Positions 1 to 9,696 of a DNA stretch of 46,158 bases are shown here, piece by piece. Under the pieces are notes generated by a model. That model saw only the letters and a program-made list of their open reading frames with translations. It had not been told where the DNA came from and ran no database searches. Position 1 is the stretch's first letter. Every line of letters begins with the position of its first letter. The DNA is from Kiritimatiellia bacterium (GTDB lineage: Bacteria; Verrucomicrobiota; Kiritimatiellia; RFP12; UBA1067): NCBI GenBank assembly GCA_017395505.1, contig JAFPUH010000036.1:1-46158 (forward strand), read 5' to 3'. The translations under genes were made by a program, and so were the position numbers.

Positions 1-56
1 GAGCAATTCGACCTGGACCTCTCACACAAACATCCATTGTTCTCTCAAGCGATCCG

Positions 57-69
57 TTTTCAAAGAGCT
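57..69 (-). promoter_or_regulatory. boxA-like antitermination motif
   Basis: On the minus strand this reads AGCTCTTTGAAAA, close to the rRNA boxA consensus (TGCTCTTTGA-A) that loads the NusB/NusE antitermination complex. It lies about 35 bases downstream of the leftward promoter at 102-131 and no protein gene begins between them and the window edge. This is what one expects in the leader of an rRNA operon whose 16S gene would start left of base 1. The rRNA itself is not visible, so this is inference. Confidence 0.5.
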
Positions 70-101
70 TTGCCCGCCCTGTCCGGGGCGAACGAGTGCG
101 T

Positions 102-131
102 AGTATATCATTTATCGCGCAGGCAGCGCAA
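102..131 (-). promoter_or_regulatory. leftward sigma70-type promoter, probably rRNA operon
   Basis: Minus-strand -35 TTGCGC (131-126), 18-base spacer, -10 TATACT (107-102) preceded by TGA, giving an extended -10. Transcription runs left out of the window. The 18-base spacer matches the other promoters seen here at mreB, hom and abiEi. The boxA-like motif at 57-69 follows, suggesting a stable-RNA operon. Bases 132-206 between murJ and this promoter show nothing else I can name. Confidence 0.5.
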
Positions 132-206
132 GGGGGTAAATACACTTTTCCGCAACTTTCGCACTTAACCGCATGTATTCGACGATATAGAACGGAAAAT
201 AGGCGC

Positions 207-1802
207 TTACTTGGATGGTATTCTACGCCGTCTAAGGAGCATTTTAACCTGTCCGCGCAGTAGCACCAGCGAAACCGCCGCATATACGAACATTCCGACA
301 GCAATCAAGGCGCCCAATGCGACTATGCGGTTCAAGCCCGCAAAAAACGGGCGGACGGCAAACAGCACAACGGCCATTATGACTGCCGCGGAGAGCATCG
401 CACCCAAAGGGCGAAGGCATTGCGCAAGGCCGAGGCGTCCGTTCTTGCGCTTCGCCAGCGCGAGCAGCAGCGCACAGCCTATTGCGGCGCAGATCACGGT
501 TGAAGCGGCAAGACCGACATGGCGCCACTCGACAGGCAACAACACGACGGCAAGTATGTTGAGCGTGGCGTTTACCGCAACCATTGACACAGATACGCGA
601 AGAGGCGTCTTCATGTCGTTTTGGGCCTGGAACCACGGCACCATGGACTTAGTAAGCCCAAAGAAGCCAAGCCCTATGGCATATACGGCAAGAGCACGGG
701 AAACGCGCATCGTCGCCTCAGCGCCGAAAGCTCCACCTTCATATATGACGCTGGTAACCTCGGGGGCAAGCACGAAAAGCCCTGCAGCCGCCGGAAGCAT
801 CACAAACATGAGGGACTGCACGCTTGAGGCCAACGCATGACGCGCCCCTTCTTCGTCACCCTTCGAGAAGAGTCCTGCGAACGTCGGAAGGAGTACCGTA
901 CCAAAAGCGACGCCGATGACGCCAAGTGGCAGATCCATCAGACGCTCGGCGTAGCCGATGACGCCTGCGGCCCAAGGGCTCGCGTAATAGGCGAGAAGCT
1001 GGTCCAGAAGGTAGTTCAGCTGCACTGCACCGGCACCAAGGGCGGCGATACCGAGGTTGCGCCACACCTGAAGCACACTCTCGTTCGCCCAATCTGAGAA
1101 GGAAAGCCTCGGCGTTATGCCGGCGATATGCATTCGCCAGAACAGAAAGCACATCTGTACTACGCCAGCGAACAGTATTGCGAAGCAGACCCAATGGATT
1201 CGCTGGCTCAGGCTAAGCTTGGGAAAGAACAGCATGCCGGCTAGAACGCCGATCCAGCAAAGGTTCAGCAGGCAAGGCATGAAGCTTGAGGCCTTGAAGC
1301 GTCCAAGCGAGTTCAGAACGCCCATTCCGAATGCCGCGCCGCATATGAATATCATGTAGGGCAGCAGGGTCTTGACAAGACTGGCGGTCAGGTTGAAGCG
1401 CTCGATGTCCTGTATTCCGAGTTCCTCACGAAAGTTCGCTACTACGTCCAACACGCCGAATGCGAGTAGCACTATTGCCGCGAGCATCAGCAGAACCATA
1501 GTCATCACTGAGCGGGCGAGCCTCTCTGCGACCGCGAGATTCGCCGCCCGGTCGCCTTCATCGCCATCTCCATTCAAAGTTTTTGTGAAGATTGGCACGA
1601 ATGCGGCGGTGAGGGCACCTTCTCCGAAGAGCTTTCTCGCCATGTTTGGTATCGCAAACGCTAGAGTGAAAGCGCTCTGCTCCATTCCTGCGCCGATCAG
1701 ACGCGACTGAAGCATCTCGCGAACAAGCCCAAGCACACGGGAAAGCGCCGTGAATGCGCCTACCGTGAACGTATTCTTGAGTATTCCCCCAGCCTTGGCC
1801 AT
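207..1802 (-). CDS. murJ: MurJ lipid II flippase
   Basis: Inner-membrane MOP-superfamily flippase that moves lipid II from the cytoplasmic to the periplasmic face for peptidoglycan synthesis. The 531-residue protein opens with the family signature (KNTFTVGAFTALSRVLGLVRE) and continues as about 14 hydrophobic segments, the usual length and architecture of MurJ/MviN. The ATG at 1802 is preferred over a TTG one codon upstream; its first base is the last base of the lpxK stop codon (TGATG), implying translational coupling. It is the last gene of the operon that starts at mreB, and I see no clear terminator behind it before the rRNA-like leader at 1-131. Assignment is secure by sequence pattern. 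Confidence 0.95.
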   Translation of the reverse strand: MAKAGGILKNTFTVGAFTALSRVLGLVREMLQSRLIGAGMEQSAFTLAFAIPNMARKLFGEGALTAAFVPIFTKTLNGDGDEGDRAANLAVAERLARSVMTMVLLMLAAIVLLAFGVLDVVANFREELGIQDIERFNLTASLVKTLLPYMIFICGAAFGMGVLNSLGRFKASSFMPCLLNLCWIGVLAGMLFFPKLSLSQRIHWVCFAILFAGVVQMCFLFWRMHIAGITPRLSFSDWANESVLQVWRNLGIAALGAGAVQLNYLLDQLLAYYASPWAAGVIGYAERLMDLPLGVIGVAFGTVLLPTFAGLFSKGDEEGARHALASSVQSLMFVMLPAAAGLFVLAPEVTSVIYEGGAFGAEATMRVSRALAVYAIGLGFFGLTKSMVPWFQAQNDMKTPLRVSVSMVAVNATLNILAVVLLPVEWRHVGLAASTVICAAIGCALLLALAKRKNGRLGLAQCLRPLGAMLSAAVIMAVVLFAVRPFFAGLNRIVALGALIAVGMFVYAAVSLVLLRGQVKMLLRRRRIPSK

Positions 1803-2980
1803 CAACTAGCGGTGCTCCTGAAGCATATCCTGTCTATGATCTGGGTAAAGTTCTCGCCGCCAGCCAGTATTTCGATTGCGATTCGGAGATACAGGCACTT
1901 GATTGGAGAGGTCTCGAAGCGGGGAAAGCGCACGGCATCCTTTTCGGTGGTGACAAGCGCGTCCGCCCCCATGTCGGCAGACCTGTTCAATGCGTAAAGG
2001 ACCTCGCTAGAATCGTATCTGTGGTGATCGGCGTAGCGCTCGCACCAGACGACCTTTGCGCCAAGATGGCGCAGAGAATTCTCGAAACCCTTGGGCGAGG
2101 CTATGCCGGAAAGAGTACATAGCGTCTTGCCCTCGAGCCAGGAGAGCGGATATTCCTCGCGGCTCCAGACATCCTTCAGCACGCGCGGCGTATGGTTGCA
2201 CTCAACTATGTCGGCGCTCTTGTTGTAGCATCGTATCTCCTCCTTCACGGCAGAGACATCGCCTCTGCACTTCGTCAGGAAGATTATGTCGGCGCGCCTG
2301 AGATTCCAGGCAGGCTCGCGCAGTATTCCGCGTGGCAGCATATTGCCATTGCCGAAAGGATTCGTGGAGTCCACAAGCACGACCTCTATGGAATGCTTGA
2401 GCTTCTGGTACTGGAATCCGTCATCCAGTATTATGGTGTCGCAGCCAAGACGGTTTACGGCATAGCGGCCGGCCTTGACGCGGTTGCGGTCCACAACGAC
2501 GGCGACGCCTGGCAGGTTCGACGCAAGCATGTAGGGCTCGTCGCCGCCAGTCGCGGCGTCAAGCAATACGTGCTTGCCGTCCGAAACCACGAGCGGAGGG
2601 TCTATGACCTGCGTGAACATTCGCTGCCACCACGGAGCCTCCTTGCGGCGGTAGCCGCGCGAGAGTATGGCGACCTTGCGCCCCTCGGCAGCGAGAGTTC
2701 TGGCGAATATCTCGGTTACAGGCGTCTTGCCGGTTCCTCCGGCAGTCACGTTGCCGATCGAAATCACCTGTACGCCCAGAGGGAATCGGCGAATGAACCC
2801 AAACCCATACAGCGCATATCGGACATGCACAACCAGCGCAAATACGAAGCTTATGCACTTCAGAAGGACAAGAAGCGCCCTTATTCCGCCAGGCTGATCC
2901 TGGTCGGCACCCTTCTCCTGGATCATCTTTACAAGATAGCTCTCAAGCCGCTCTATACCGCTCGGACGCGCCTTGCGCAT
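1802..2980 (-). CDS. lpxK: Tetraacyldisaccharide 4'-kinase LpxK
   Basis: Phosphorylates the 4' position of the lipid A disaccharide precursor at the inner membrane, giving lipid IVA. The 392-residue protein has an N-terminal membrane helix around residues 36-60, then the LpxK P-loop GGTGKTP (81-87) within the family motif ISIGNVTAGGTGKTP. Later family signatures include LSRGY (about 105) and ILDDGFQ. It is longer than the usual 320-340 residues, partly from a charged N-terminal extension of about 30 residues before the membrane helix. The gene sits 3 bases after lptD and overlaps murJ by one base. It shows that the organism makes lipid A, so the envelope is that of an LPS-bearing Gram-negative. 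Confidence 0.95.
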   Translation of the reverse strand: MRKARPSGIERLESYLVKMIQEKGADQDQPGGIRALLVLLKCISFVFALVVHVRYALYGFGFIRRFPLGVQVISIGNVTAGGTGKTPVTEIFARTLAAEGRKVAILSRGYRRKEAPWWQRMFTQVIDPPLVVSDGKHVLLDAATGGDEPYMLASNLPGVAVVVDRNRVKAGRYAVNRLGCDTIILDDGFQYQKLKHSIEVVLVDSTNPFGNGNMLPRGILREPAWNLRRADIIFLTKCRGDVSAVKEEIRCYNKSADIVECNHTPRVLKDVWSREEYPLSWLEGKTLCTLSGIASPKGFENSLRHLGAKVVWCERYADHHRYDSSEVLYALNRSADMGADALVTTEKDAVRFPRFETSPIKCLYLRIAIEILAGGENFTQIIDRICFRSTAS

Positions 2981-2983
2981 GAA

Positions 2984-5200
2984 TCAGTCTCCTATCAGGC
3001 TGCCCATGCCAGGGCCAAACGCCCTTAGGTACATGAAGAAGCCGAAGCGCCAGTCGTCTTCGTATTTCGAGCTGTCGATCTGGATGTAGTCGTTCTCGTA
3101 CGAAACCTGGAACCTGAAGCCGAGGCAGTCCGTGCGATAGTCGATCCAAGTGCCGATCTCCTGAATCTCATGATAACGAAGATTCCACCTAAGATACGGC
3201 CCAATCGCTATTGCGTCGCAAAGCTCGTATTCGAAGCCAAGATCGACATAGGAGAAGTGGACCATATTGAAGTCGTCGCAACGCATCGTGGCTGGATTGA
3301 ACATTGATGACGAGAAGTCCCACCAGCGGTAGTTGCGGTGAATCAGTCCCATATTGTACTTCAGGCGTCGGGTAAGCGAATGCCGCCACTCAATGTTCGC
3401 GTAGGCGAGTGTGTTGTTCTGGCTGTCGTACTCGGCTCTGGTCGATAGCGATATGTTGTCGTCCGGGAACCATCTCAACCTCGCGCCAGGCACGACGTCG
3501 GGAGTGTTCTTGCCGTAGTTGGGATCGCCAACAGGCGCCAGGCGGTGATACTTGTCGCCAGCCGTATAGTCTGTGTCGTTGAACTGGACTGCTGCATAGA
3601 AATCAAAGTCGAATATGGTGCGAAGGTGTCCGCGGTCATCAGTCTTCCTTAGGGCATTACGCACGCCGGGCGTCACGCCATACCAAGAATATGGCAGGTT
3701 GCGCGAGCGGCCCGCAAACTGGTCCTGCCAGTCCATTGAGGCGTCAAGGGCATCAAATATGTAAGGACGCTTGCGGCGACCATTCTTGTCGCCGTCGCCG
3801 CTGTATTCTGCCTCCTGCACGAGCACATCGGCATAAGGCTCGATCATGTGCTGCCACCTGTCGTCGATCCATGCCGTTCCTCGCGCTGCGAACGTTATGC
3901 CGCCCTCGATTATGAAGCGCGACATGTCGTCACCGCTAACGCCAGCACGATCCATCCCAGTAATGCTCTGATAGCCGCTGTCGCCCCAGTAGGTTCCGCG
4001 GAATCCCGCGCGAGGCACGACGGAAAGCACATCCGCAAACTTCATAGGCGCCGTGAGGCGGTGGTATGTGTCGAGACGGAACGTGTTGTACTCCGCCCAT
4101 GGACCAGGCACGTGTGAGAATGCGGTCACATTTCCGCCGGAGCCCAGCCTGCCGACGCGGCGATCAAGGTATCCAACTCGCGACTGCGACTCGTAGTTCA
4201 CAGGCAGCGAGAACACGGGCTGCGGTATCACATCGAAGTAGAATTCAGGCAACCTGGCCGTGCCGCCGTAGAAGTCGTTGAGCGACCCGGTTACGCTTAC
4301 GCCTAAACCGAAAAGCGACTCGTTGTGCTCCCACGCCGCCTCGTTGCCCGCGCCGCTTATGTATGACTCCTTTAGCGAAAAGAGGTGGTTGCGAAGAAAG
4401 TCGTGCCAGAAGTAGGAATCGCTGTACACAGCAGCCCGAACCCTGACGACATCACGTTCGGTCGGCTCCCAGCGATGTCCAAAATCGAATGCATACCTGT
4501 TGCGCGAGACTTCGCTGCCCCAGTTCTGGTAGTTCCACTTGCTCGTATCGGCCCAATGGCGCCTATAACGGTCGAAGTCCTCGTCCGACGCATAGTAGCC
4601 CTTGATGTAGCCCTCTCCAAAATCACCCAAGTGCCACCTGAACGACTGGCCGAACGCAACGCCGTTCTTAGTTCTTAGGTCAAGCTTCGTCGCAGCGCGA
4701 AGGCCATACGTGCCCTCCTCTCCGCTACGATCGCCCGCCACATGGTAGACGTACTTGGTCAACAGGTATCCGCCCCACCTGCTGGAATAGCCAGGCATGA
4801 CGCGAAGGCCATAGTCGGTATCGAAAGGATAGTACCAGTAGGGTAGCCACATGACAGGAACGCCCCAGAGACGCACCCACATGTCACGGAACATGACGTA
4901 TCGGCCGGCTTGATACTCGGCGTCACCGCCGACGCTCCAGTGCAGATGGTCGATGTCGTTGGTGCATGTCGTGAGCGTCGAGGGCGACGAGAGCGTCACA
5001 CGGTTCTCTGCATCGCGCGTCAGCTTCTCGGTGAGAAGATGGAACGGACTTACCACCGCATCGACACGCCCTGACGCGACAAGTGAACCAGTCCGCTGGT
5101 CGGCGGCGATCATATCCGCTGTGACCTTCATCTCTTCAACGGCCATGGCAGCCGAAGAGATGCAAATGACGGCAAGAGCTGCGAGAGTTGTCTTGTTCAT
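2984..5200 (-). CDS. lptD: LptD-like LPS assembly outer-membrane protein
   Basis: Predicted outer-membrane beta-barrel that inserts lipopolysaccharide into the outer leaflet. The 738 residues start with a signal peptide (cleavage likely after AMA, about residue 20), then a short OstA/LptA-like jelly-roll region (about 20-125) and a barrel rich in aromatic alternating strands to the C-terminus. The junction motif PVMWLPYWYYP (about 114-124) matches the LptD family PVFYLPY-type motif. Compared with Enterobacteria the periplasmic domain is short. Cysteines are sparse and not placed as in the E. coli disulphide pairs. The start ATG overlaps the rng stop codon as ATGA. The neighbour lpxK, also an LPS gene, supports the call. 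Confidence 0.85.
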   Translation of the reverse strand: MNKTTLAALAVICISSAAMAVEEMKVTADMIAADQRTGSLVASGRVDAVVSPFHLLTEKLTRDAENRVTLSSPSTLTTCTNDIDHLHWSVGGDAEYQAGRYVMFRDMWVRLWGVPVMWLPYWYYPFDTDYGLRVMPGYSSRWGGYLLTKYVYHVAGDRSGEEGTYGLRAATKLDLRTKNGVAFGQSFRWHLGDFGEGYIKGYYASDEDFDRYRRHWADTSKWNYQNWGSEVSRNRYAFDFGHRWEPTERDVVRVRAAVYSDSYFWHDFLRNHLFSLKESYISGAGNEAAWEHNESLFGLGVSVTGSLNDFYGGTARLPEFYFDVIPQPVFSLPVNYESQSRVGYLDRRVGRLGSGGNVTAFSHVPGPWAEYNTFRLDTYHRLTAPMKFADVLSVVPRAGFRGTYWGDSGYQSITGMDRAGVSGDDMSRFIIEGGITFAARGTAWIDDRWQHMIEPYADVLVQEAEYSGDGDKNGRRKRPYIFDALDASMDWQDQFAGRSRNLPYSWYGVTPGVRNALRKTDDRGHLRTIFDFDFYAAVQFNDTDYTAGDKYHRLAPVGDPNYGKNTPDVVPGARLRWFPDDNISLSTRAEYDSQNNTLAYANIEWRHSLTRRLKYNMGLIHRNYRWWDFSSSMFNPATMRCDDFNMVHFSYVDLGFEYELCDAIAIGPYLRWNLRYHEIQEIGTWIDYRTDCLGFRFQVSYENDYIQIDSSKYEDDWRFGFFMYLRAFGPGMGSLIGD

Positions 5201-6801
5201 GACTGAGAGTATAGCACTTGTGAGGTGGCTGCGTCTAGTATGGAAAATGCTTCGGGATGCCTGTGCAACTCCGAGACAAAGGTGAGCCTGGTGTTGTAAA
5301 CCTTCTGCAAATCAGCCAAAATTGCGGCATCTTCTGTCCTGAGGCGTTGCATAACCTGCGGAGCGATGACGATTTTAGGCTCGAACGGACGTTTCTCTGC
5401 TTCAGCTCTCTTGAGCAGTCCCGACAGCCTGCGCTGTATCTCGATCGAAATCGCCATAGGAGACTTGACCACGCCATGGCCCTGGCAATACGGACACCTT
5501 GAGGTCAGCATCGAGAGAATCGACTCCTCCTGGCGCTGCCGCGACATCTCAAGAAGACCAAGCTCGGATATCTCAAGCACATTCGTCCTCGCGCGATCCC
5601 TCTTAAGAGCATCCTTGAGCGCCCGCCACACCTGCTTCTGGTGCTTGCGGCTCTTCATGTCGATGAGGTCGAGTACGACGAGACCACCGATGTTTCTAAG
5701 CCTCAGCTGACGAGCAACCTCTTCAACTGCCTCAAGGTTCACCTCAAGTATGGCCTCTTCCTGTGAACCTTTGCCCTTGTGGTGGCCGGTGTTTACATCG
5801 ACCGCGATCAGAGCCTCAGTTTCGTCTATGACTAGGTATCCGCCCGATTTCAAAGGCACCTGGCGCGAGAACGCCTCATGCAGCTGGCGCTCGATTCCGA
5901 AATGCTCGAAGATTCCCGTCGCGCCGTCAAACCGGCGGATCTTGGACTTGGCCCTGCGGGATATGCGTCCCGTTACCTCGCGCATGGCCTCGTAGCTCTT
6001 CACATCATCTATGACTATGGCGTCGACATCCTCGGTCAGCCAGTCACGTACGACGCGCTCGCACAGGTCTGGCTCCTGGAAGATACAACATGGGGTGCGC
6101 AGATTCTTCGTGTTTGCCTGCATCTCGTTCCACACGGATACGAGATTCCTCAGGTCGCGGGCGAACGCGCGGGCACTCGCTCCCTGACCAACCGTGCGCA
6201 CTACGAGGCCGACGTTGTCGGGCAGAGGAAGCCTGTCGAGAATCTTCTTGAGGCGCTTGCGCTCTTGTGCGTCGCCGATCTTCTTAGACACTCCGCGAAT
6301 ACGAGTTCCGGGCATCATCACGAGATAGCGGCCAGGTATCGACAGGTTTGCGGTCACCCTCGGGCCCTTGGTAGAGATCGGTCCCTTGGTCACCTGAACT
6401 ATGATCTCGGAGCCCGGAGGGAATCGCTTGGCGATCTCCTCGTTGGAAAGTCGCGCTGACTTGCGCTGATTCTTCACGCCCTTCTGGGGCGAACCGCCCT
6501 TTGGCTGATTTTCGTCGACATCGTCAAGGAGCGCGTCGGCATCAGGCGTCATGTCCCAATAGTGCAGAAACGCGTTCTTCTTCAGCCCGATGTCGACGAA
6601 CGCCGCCTGGAGATCGTTCTCGAGGTTCTGCACGCGCCCCTTGAATACGCTTCCTACAAGGCGCTCCTCTTCGGTATGCTCGACCATGAACTCCTCGAGC
6701 CTTCCGTTTTCGGTGACGGCAACCCGAGTCTCGAGCTTCTCCACATTTACGATTATTTCGCGCTTCATTTTCGAGCGCTTGAGCCATCCGAACAGATTCA
6801 T
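5197..6801 (-). CDS. rng: Ribonuclease E/G family endoribonuclease
   Basis: Single-strand-specific endoribonuclease for rRNA and mRNA processing, 534 residues, the catalytic size of RNase G with no long RNase E-type C-terminal scaffold. An S1-like domain lies at about 44-155, carrying a basic insertion near 95-120. Catalytic Mg-binding aspartates are seen as DVNTG (D335) and DLIDM (D378), followed by the zinc-link CPYCQGHG near 436. The start used is the ATG at 6801, overlapping the rodA stop as ATGA with GGGA upstream; an earlier in-frame start would run into rodA. Its position between cell-wall and LPS genes repeats the known mre-cafA (rng) linkage of many Gram-negatives. Confidence 0.93.
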   Translation of the reverse strand: MNLFGWLKRSKMKREIIVNVEKLETRVAVTENGRLEEFMVEHTEEERLVGSVFKGRVQNLENDLQAAFVDIGLKKNAFLHYWDMTPDADALLDDVDENQPKGGSPQKGVKNQRKSARLSNEEIAKRFPPGSEIIVQVTKGPISTKGPRVTANLSIPGRYLVMMPGTRIRGVSKKIGDAQERKRLKKILDRLPLPDNVGLVVRTVGQGASARAFARDLRNLVSVWNEMQANTKNLRTPCCIFQEPDLCERVVRDWLTEDVDAIVIDDVKSYEAMREVTGRISRRAKSKIRRFDGATGIFEHFGIERQLHEAFSRQVPLKSGGYLVIDETEALIAVDVNTGHHKGKGSQEEAILEVNLEAVEEVARQLRLRNIGGLVVLDLIDMKSRKHQKQVWRALKDALKRDRARTNVLEISELGLLEMSRQRQEESILSMLTSRCPYCQGHGVVKSPMAISIEIQRRLSGLLKRAEAEKRPFEPKIVIAPQVMQRLRTEDAAILADLQKVYNTRLTFVSELHRHPEAFSILDAATSQVLYSQS

Positions 6802-7952
6802 GTTGTTTTGTCCCTTCCGTGTATTGACACACTTTGTATTAATCCCAATCCGGCCATCACCACCACAAGGAAGGTGCGCCCGGAAGAAATGAAAGGCAGA
6901 GGAAGCCCTGTGATGGGCACAAGCCCTATCGACATGGCGATGTTTATCCACACATGGGCGAATATCAACGTAGATACGCCCAGCGCAATCAGGCGTCCGC
7001 TTCCATCGACGGCCATGACCGCAATCCATGCTCCGGGAAGCAGCAGCGCCCCGAAAAGCCCCAGCAGCAGAAGCGAGCCGATAAAGCCGGTCTCCTCCGC
7101 ATACACGCAGAATATGAAATCGTTCATCGAGATTGCCGGCGGCAGGTACTTGAGATGGTTCGACTGTCCCTTGCCGATGCCAGTCCCGGAAAGTCCGCCT
7201 GATCCGATCGATATCTTAGCCTGCCTCAGGTTGTAGCCTGCGCCGGTCAGATCTTCGTCGGGGAAGATGAACACCCTAACCCTCTTGACCTGATGCGGCT
7301 TGAGAGGCACCCACTTTAATATGGCCGTGCGTCTGGCCTCCGTGACACCTGGCTTTTCGGCTTCATATACCGCACCAAGCACAGCGAACGCAAGTATTCC
7401 GCCAGCCGCAAGCAGCGTGACGAGTCCACGGCGCCATACCCTGGCGACAAACAACATTAGCAGTGTCGCCGGTATCAGGGTCAGCGCAGTACCAAGATCC
7501 GGTTCAAGCAGTATCAAGCCAACAGGCACGGCTATGAGCGCGCAACCGACCATGAACCAGCGGAATGTCCGCCTGGGTTCGCCACCGAACAGCTTGGCCA
7601 GCAGGCAGATCACTCCAAGCTTGGCTATCTCGCTCGGCTGGAAGAACCAAAGCCAGCGGCGTCCGCCATAGACTTTCGCACCGAATATCAGCACGGCCAC
7701 GAGCAACACAAGCGATACGGCATAGGCGGGCGTAGCCGTCCATGCGATGAGTTTACGGTAGTCGGTGAACGCAAACATGAAATATATGACGAGCCCCGCA
7801 ATCGCAGTCCAAAGGTTAGCAAGCCACATGCCGTGGAATATTGCCTCCGCACGGGCATTGCCCGCAGACCATATGGCAACCGTGCCCGTCACAATGAGCG
7901 CAATCATCGCGGCGAACATTATCCAGTTGAATCTGCGGAGCTTATCTAGCAT
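6798..7952 (-). CDS. rodA: RodA, SEDS-family peptidoglycan polymerase
   Basis: Glycosyltransferase of the elongasome that polymerises lipid II with its partner PBP2. The 384-residue protein has about ten membrane helices and SEDS signatures such as LLEPDLGTALTLIP and the C-terminal GLPLPFISSGRT. The ATG at 7952 is chosen because the protein then begins MLDKLRRFNW, the normal short cytoplasmic tail before helix 1, and overlaps mrdA by 11 bases. Directly downstream of the gene for its cognate transpeptidase, as usual for mrdA-rodA. Confidence 0.95.
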   Translation of the reverse strand: MLDKLRRFNWIMFAAMIALIVTGTVAIWSAGNARAEAIFHGMWLANLWTAIAGLVIYFMFAFTDYRKLIAWTATPAYAVSLVLLVAVLIFGAKVYGGRRWLWFFQPSEIAKLGVICLLAKLFGGEPRRTFRWFMVGCALIAVPVGLILLEPDLGTALTLIPATLLMLFVARVWRRGLVTLLAAGGILAFAVLGAVYEAEKPGVTEARRTAILKWVPLKPHQVKRVRVFIFPDEDLTGAGYNLRQAKISIGSGGLSGTGIGKGQSNHLKYLPPAISMNDFIFCVYAEETGFIGSLLLLGLFGALLLPGAWIAVMAVDGSGRLIALGVSTLIFAHVWINIAMSIGLVPITGLPLPFISSGRTFLVVVMAGLGLIQSVSIHGRDKTT

Positions 7953-9696
7953 TGAACATCCTCTTGAGAATCTCGGCGACTCGAGGCGCCGCAGTTCCAC
8001 CGCCGGATTCGCCATCTTCCACGATCAGCGCAACGGCAGCCCTTGGCCTGTCCGCCGGGGCGTATGCTATGAACCATGTATTCTTGCGCCGGTTCGACAT
8101 CGGCCCGAACTCGGCTGTTCCCGTCTTGCCGGCGACCGAAACCTCCACTCCGTCGCCACCACGCTCACCGCTGCCTCCTTCCACCACCTGACGCATGCCT
8201 TCCCTCACGACAGCAAGGCTATGCTCATCGAACGGCAGCGGACGCCTCACAACCTCGGCACCTGCCTTGAGATGCGGAGTCACCACATACCCAGTTCCTA
8301 TTGCGCCAGCCACAACGGCCATCTGAAGCGGACTCGCGAGCAACATGCCTTGGCCGATGGACATCTGGGCTAGATCGCCGGGATACCACCTTTCGCCGTA
8401 AGTCTTGCGCTTCCACTCGTCATCCGGCACGATTCCGGCACGATCGTCGGTAAAGTCTATGCCCGTCTTGGAGCCCAGCCCGAACGCCTTGGCCGCGGAG
8501 ATCACGGCATTCGTGCCGACATCGCATCCAAGGTTGCAGAAGAACGTGTTGCAGCTGACCTTAAGGGCAGTCCTTACCGATATCGGACCGTGTCCCCACC
8601 TTCTTGCGCAGTGCAGCTTCATGTTGCCAAGCTCAAAGGCTCCAGTGCAGTCGTACTGCTCATTGTCCGGATATCCCATCGAAAGCCCAGCGAGCGCCGT
8701 GATCGGCTTGAATGTCGAGCCAGGCGCATAGGTGCCTCCCGACGCCCTGTTGAGCAGAGGCTTCGCCGGATCGTTCAAGTATCTGTCGTAGACCTCCTGT
8801 GAGAGGGTCGGCACGAAGTCGTTTAGGTTGTAGCTGGGAGAACTGGCGAAGGCTAGCACAGAGCCGTCGCGCGGATCCATAACCACACACGCACCTCGCA
8901 CACCCTTCAGCTGTGCCTCCGCGACACGCTGTATGTCGGCATCGACGGAAAGCATCAGATCTGGTCCGCGACGAGGTTCAGACACCACCCACTCGCGTTC
9001 AGTGAAGCCACGCGCGTCGACAAGCAGTTTCCTCTCGCCAGGCACCCCACGCAGGAAACCGTTGTAGTAAAGCTCAAGTCCGCTCCGCCCGTACAGTTCG
9101 AAATCCCTGAAGTTGAACTTCTCGTCTCCGGCGTCACCCGACCCGCGATCGCGTCCGACGTATCCAATCAGATGCGAAGCGAGCGATCCGAACGGATAGT
9201 GCCGCTCTTCGCTCTCGACAATCGAGAAGCCCGGGTAAAGCCTCTCCCTTTCCGCAAACCTCGCCAGTTCCTCATCGGTCAGATCTCGCCAGGCCACAAG
9301 TGGTATCGCCAGCGACTGGTTCACATGACGACGTATGGATCGCTCGGTCAGGTGCGTATCCCGGCCGATAACACGTCCGATCTGCCGTATCGCCTCGGTT
9401 ATCGCTTCCGTTGTGGCGTCCCACGAACGCTTCTGGTAGGCGGCTGCGTTGCACACTATGGACACACACCGTCTGTTGTCCGCCAGAACCCTGCCGCGTC
9501 TGTCGAGGATGCGTCCGCGCATACCAGCAGTCTGCACACGCCTCACGGACTGCCTCGCCTTCTCGTAGTTGTAGTCTGGCGAAGCTACTACCTGAACCTC
9601 CTTTAGGTGTACCGCGAGAACGATAAGCCCGATCGCGAAGACAGCCATCGTCGCCCAGCAAGAAAGGTCGCTGACTATCGAAGCCTCACGATCCAT
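7942..9696 (-). CDS. mrdA: Penicillin-binding protein 2 (MrdA)
   Basis: Class B PBP, the DD-transpeptidase of the rod elongation complex. The 584-residue protein has one N-terminal membrane helix (about 12-32), a PBP dimerisation domain (about 55-230) and a transpeptidase domain with all three active-site motifs: STFK (nucleophile S327), SCN (381-383) and KTGT (523-526). The ATG at 9696 is preceded by AGGAGGG at good distance and overlaps the mreD stop by 11 bases; upstream in-frame starts lack this. Length and motifs are normal for PBP2. Confidence 0.96.
   Translation of the reverse strand: MDREASIVSDLSCWATMAVFAIGLIVLAVHLKEVQVVASPDYNYEKARQSVRRVQTAGMRGRILDRRGRVLADNRRCVSIVCNAAAYQKRSWDATTEAITEAIRQIGRVIGRDTHLTERSIRRHVNQSLAIPLVAWRDLTDEELARFAERERLYPGFSIVESEERHYPFGSLASHLIGYVGRDRGSGDAGDEKFNFRDFELYGRSGLELYYNGFLRGVPGERKLLVDARGFTEREWVVSEPRRGPDLMLSVDADIQRVAEAQLKGVRGACVVMDPRDGSVLAFASSPSYNLNDFVPTLSQEVYDRYLNDPAKPLLNRASGGTYAPGSTFKPITALAGLSMGYPDNEQYDCTGAFELGNMKLHCARRWGHGPISVRTALKVSCNTFFCNLGCDVGTNAVISAAKAFGLGSKTGIDFTDDRAGIVPDDEWKRKTYGERWYPGDLAQMSIGQGMLLASPLQMAVVAGAIGTGYVVTPHLKAGAEVVRRPLPFDEHSLAVVREGMRQVVEGGSGERGGDGVEVSVAGKTGTAEFGPMSNRRKNTWFIAYAPADRPRAAVALIVEDGESGGGTAAPRVAEILKRMFNAR

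Noticed and set aside
2192-3028. 278-residue plus-strand frame over lpxK
   Set aside because: Antisense to a well-supported lpxK; composition typical of a shadow frame.
6802-7029. N-terminal extension of the RNase G frame
   Set aside because: Overlaps rodA coding sequence; the ATG at 6801 is coupled to the rodA stop and starts the conserved protein.
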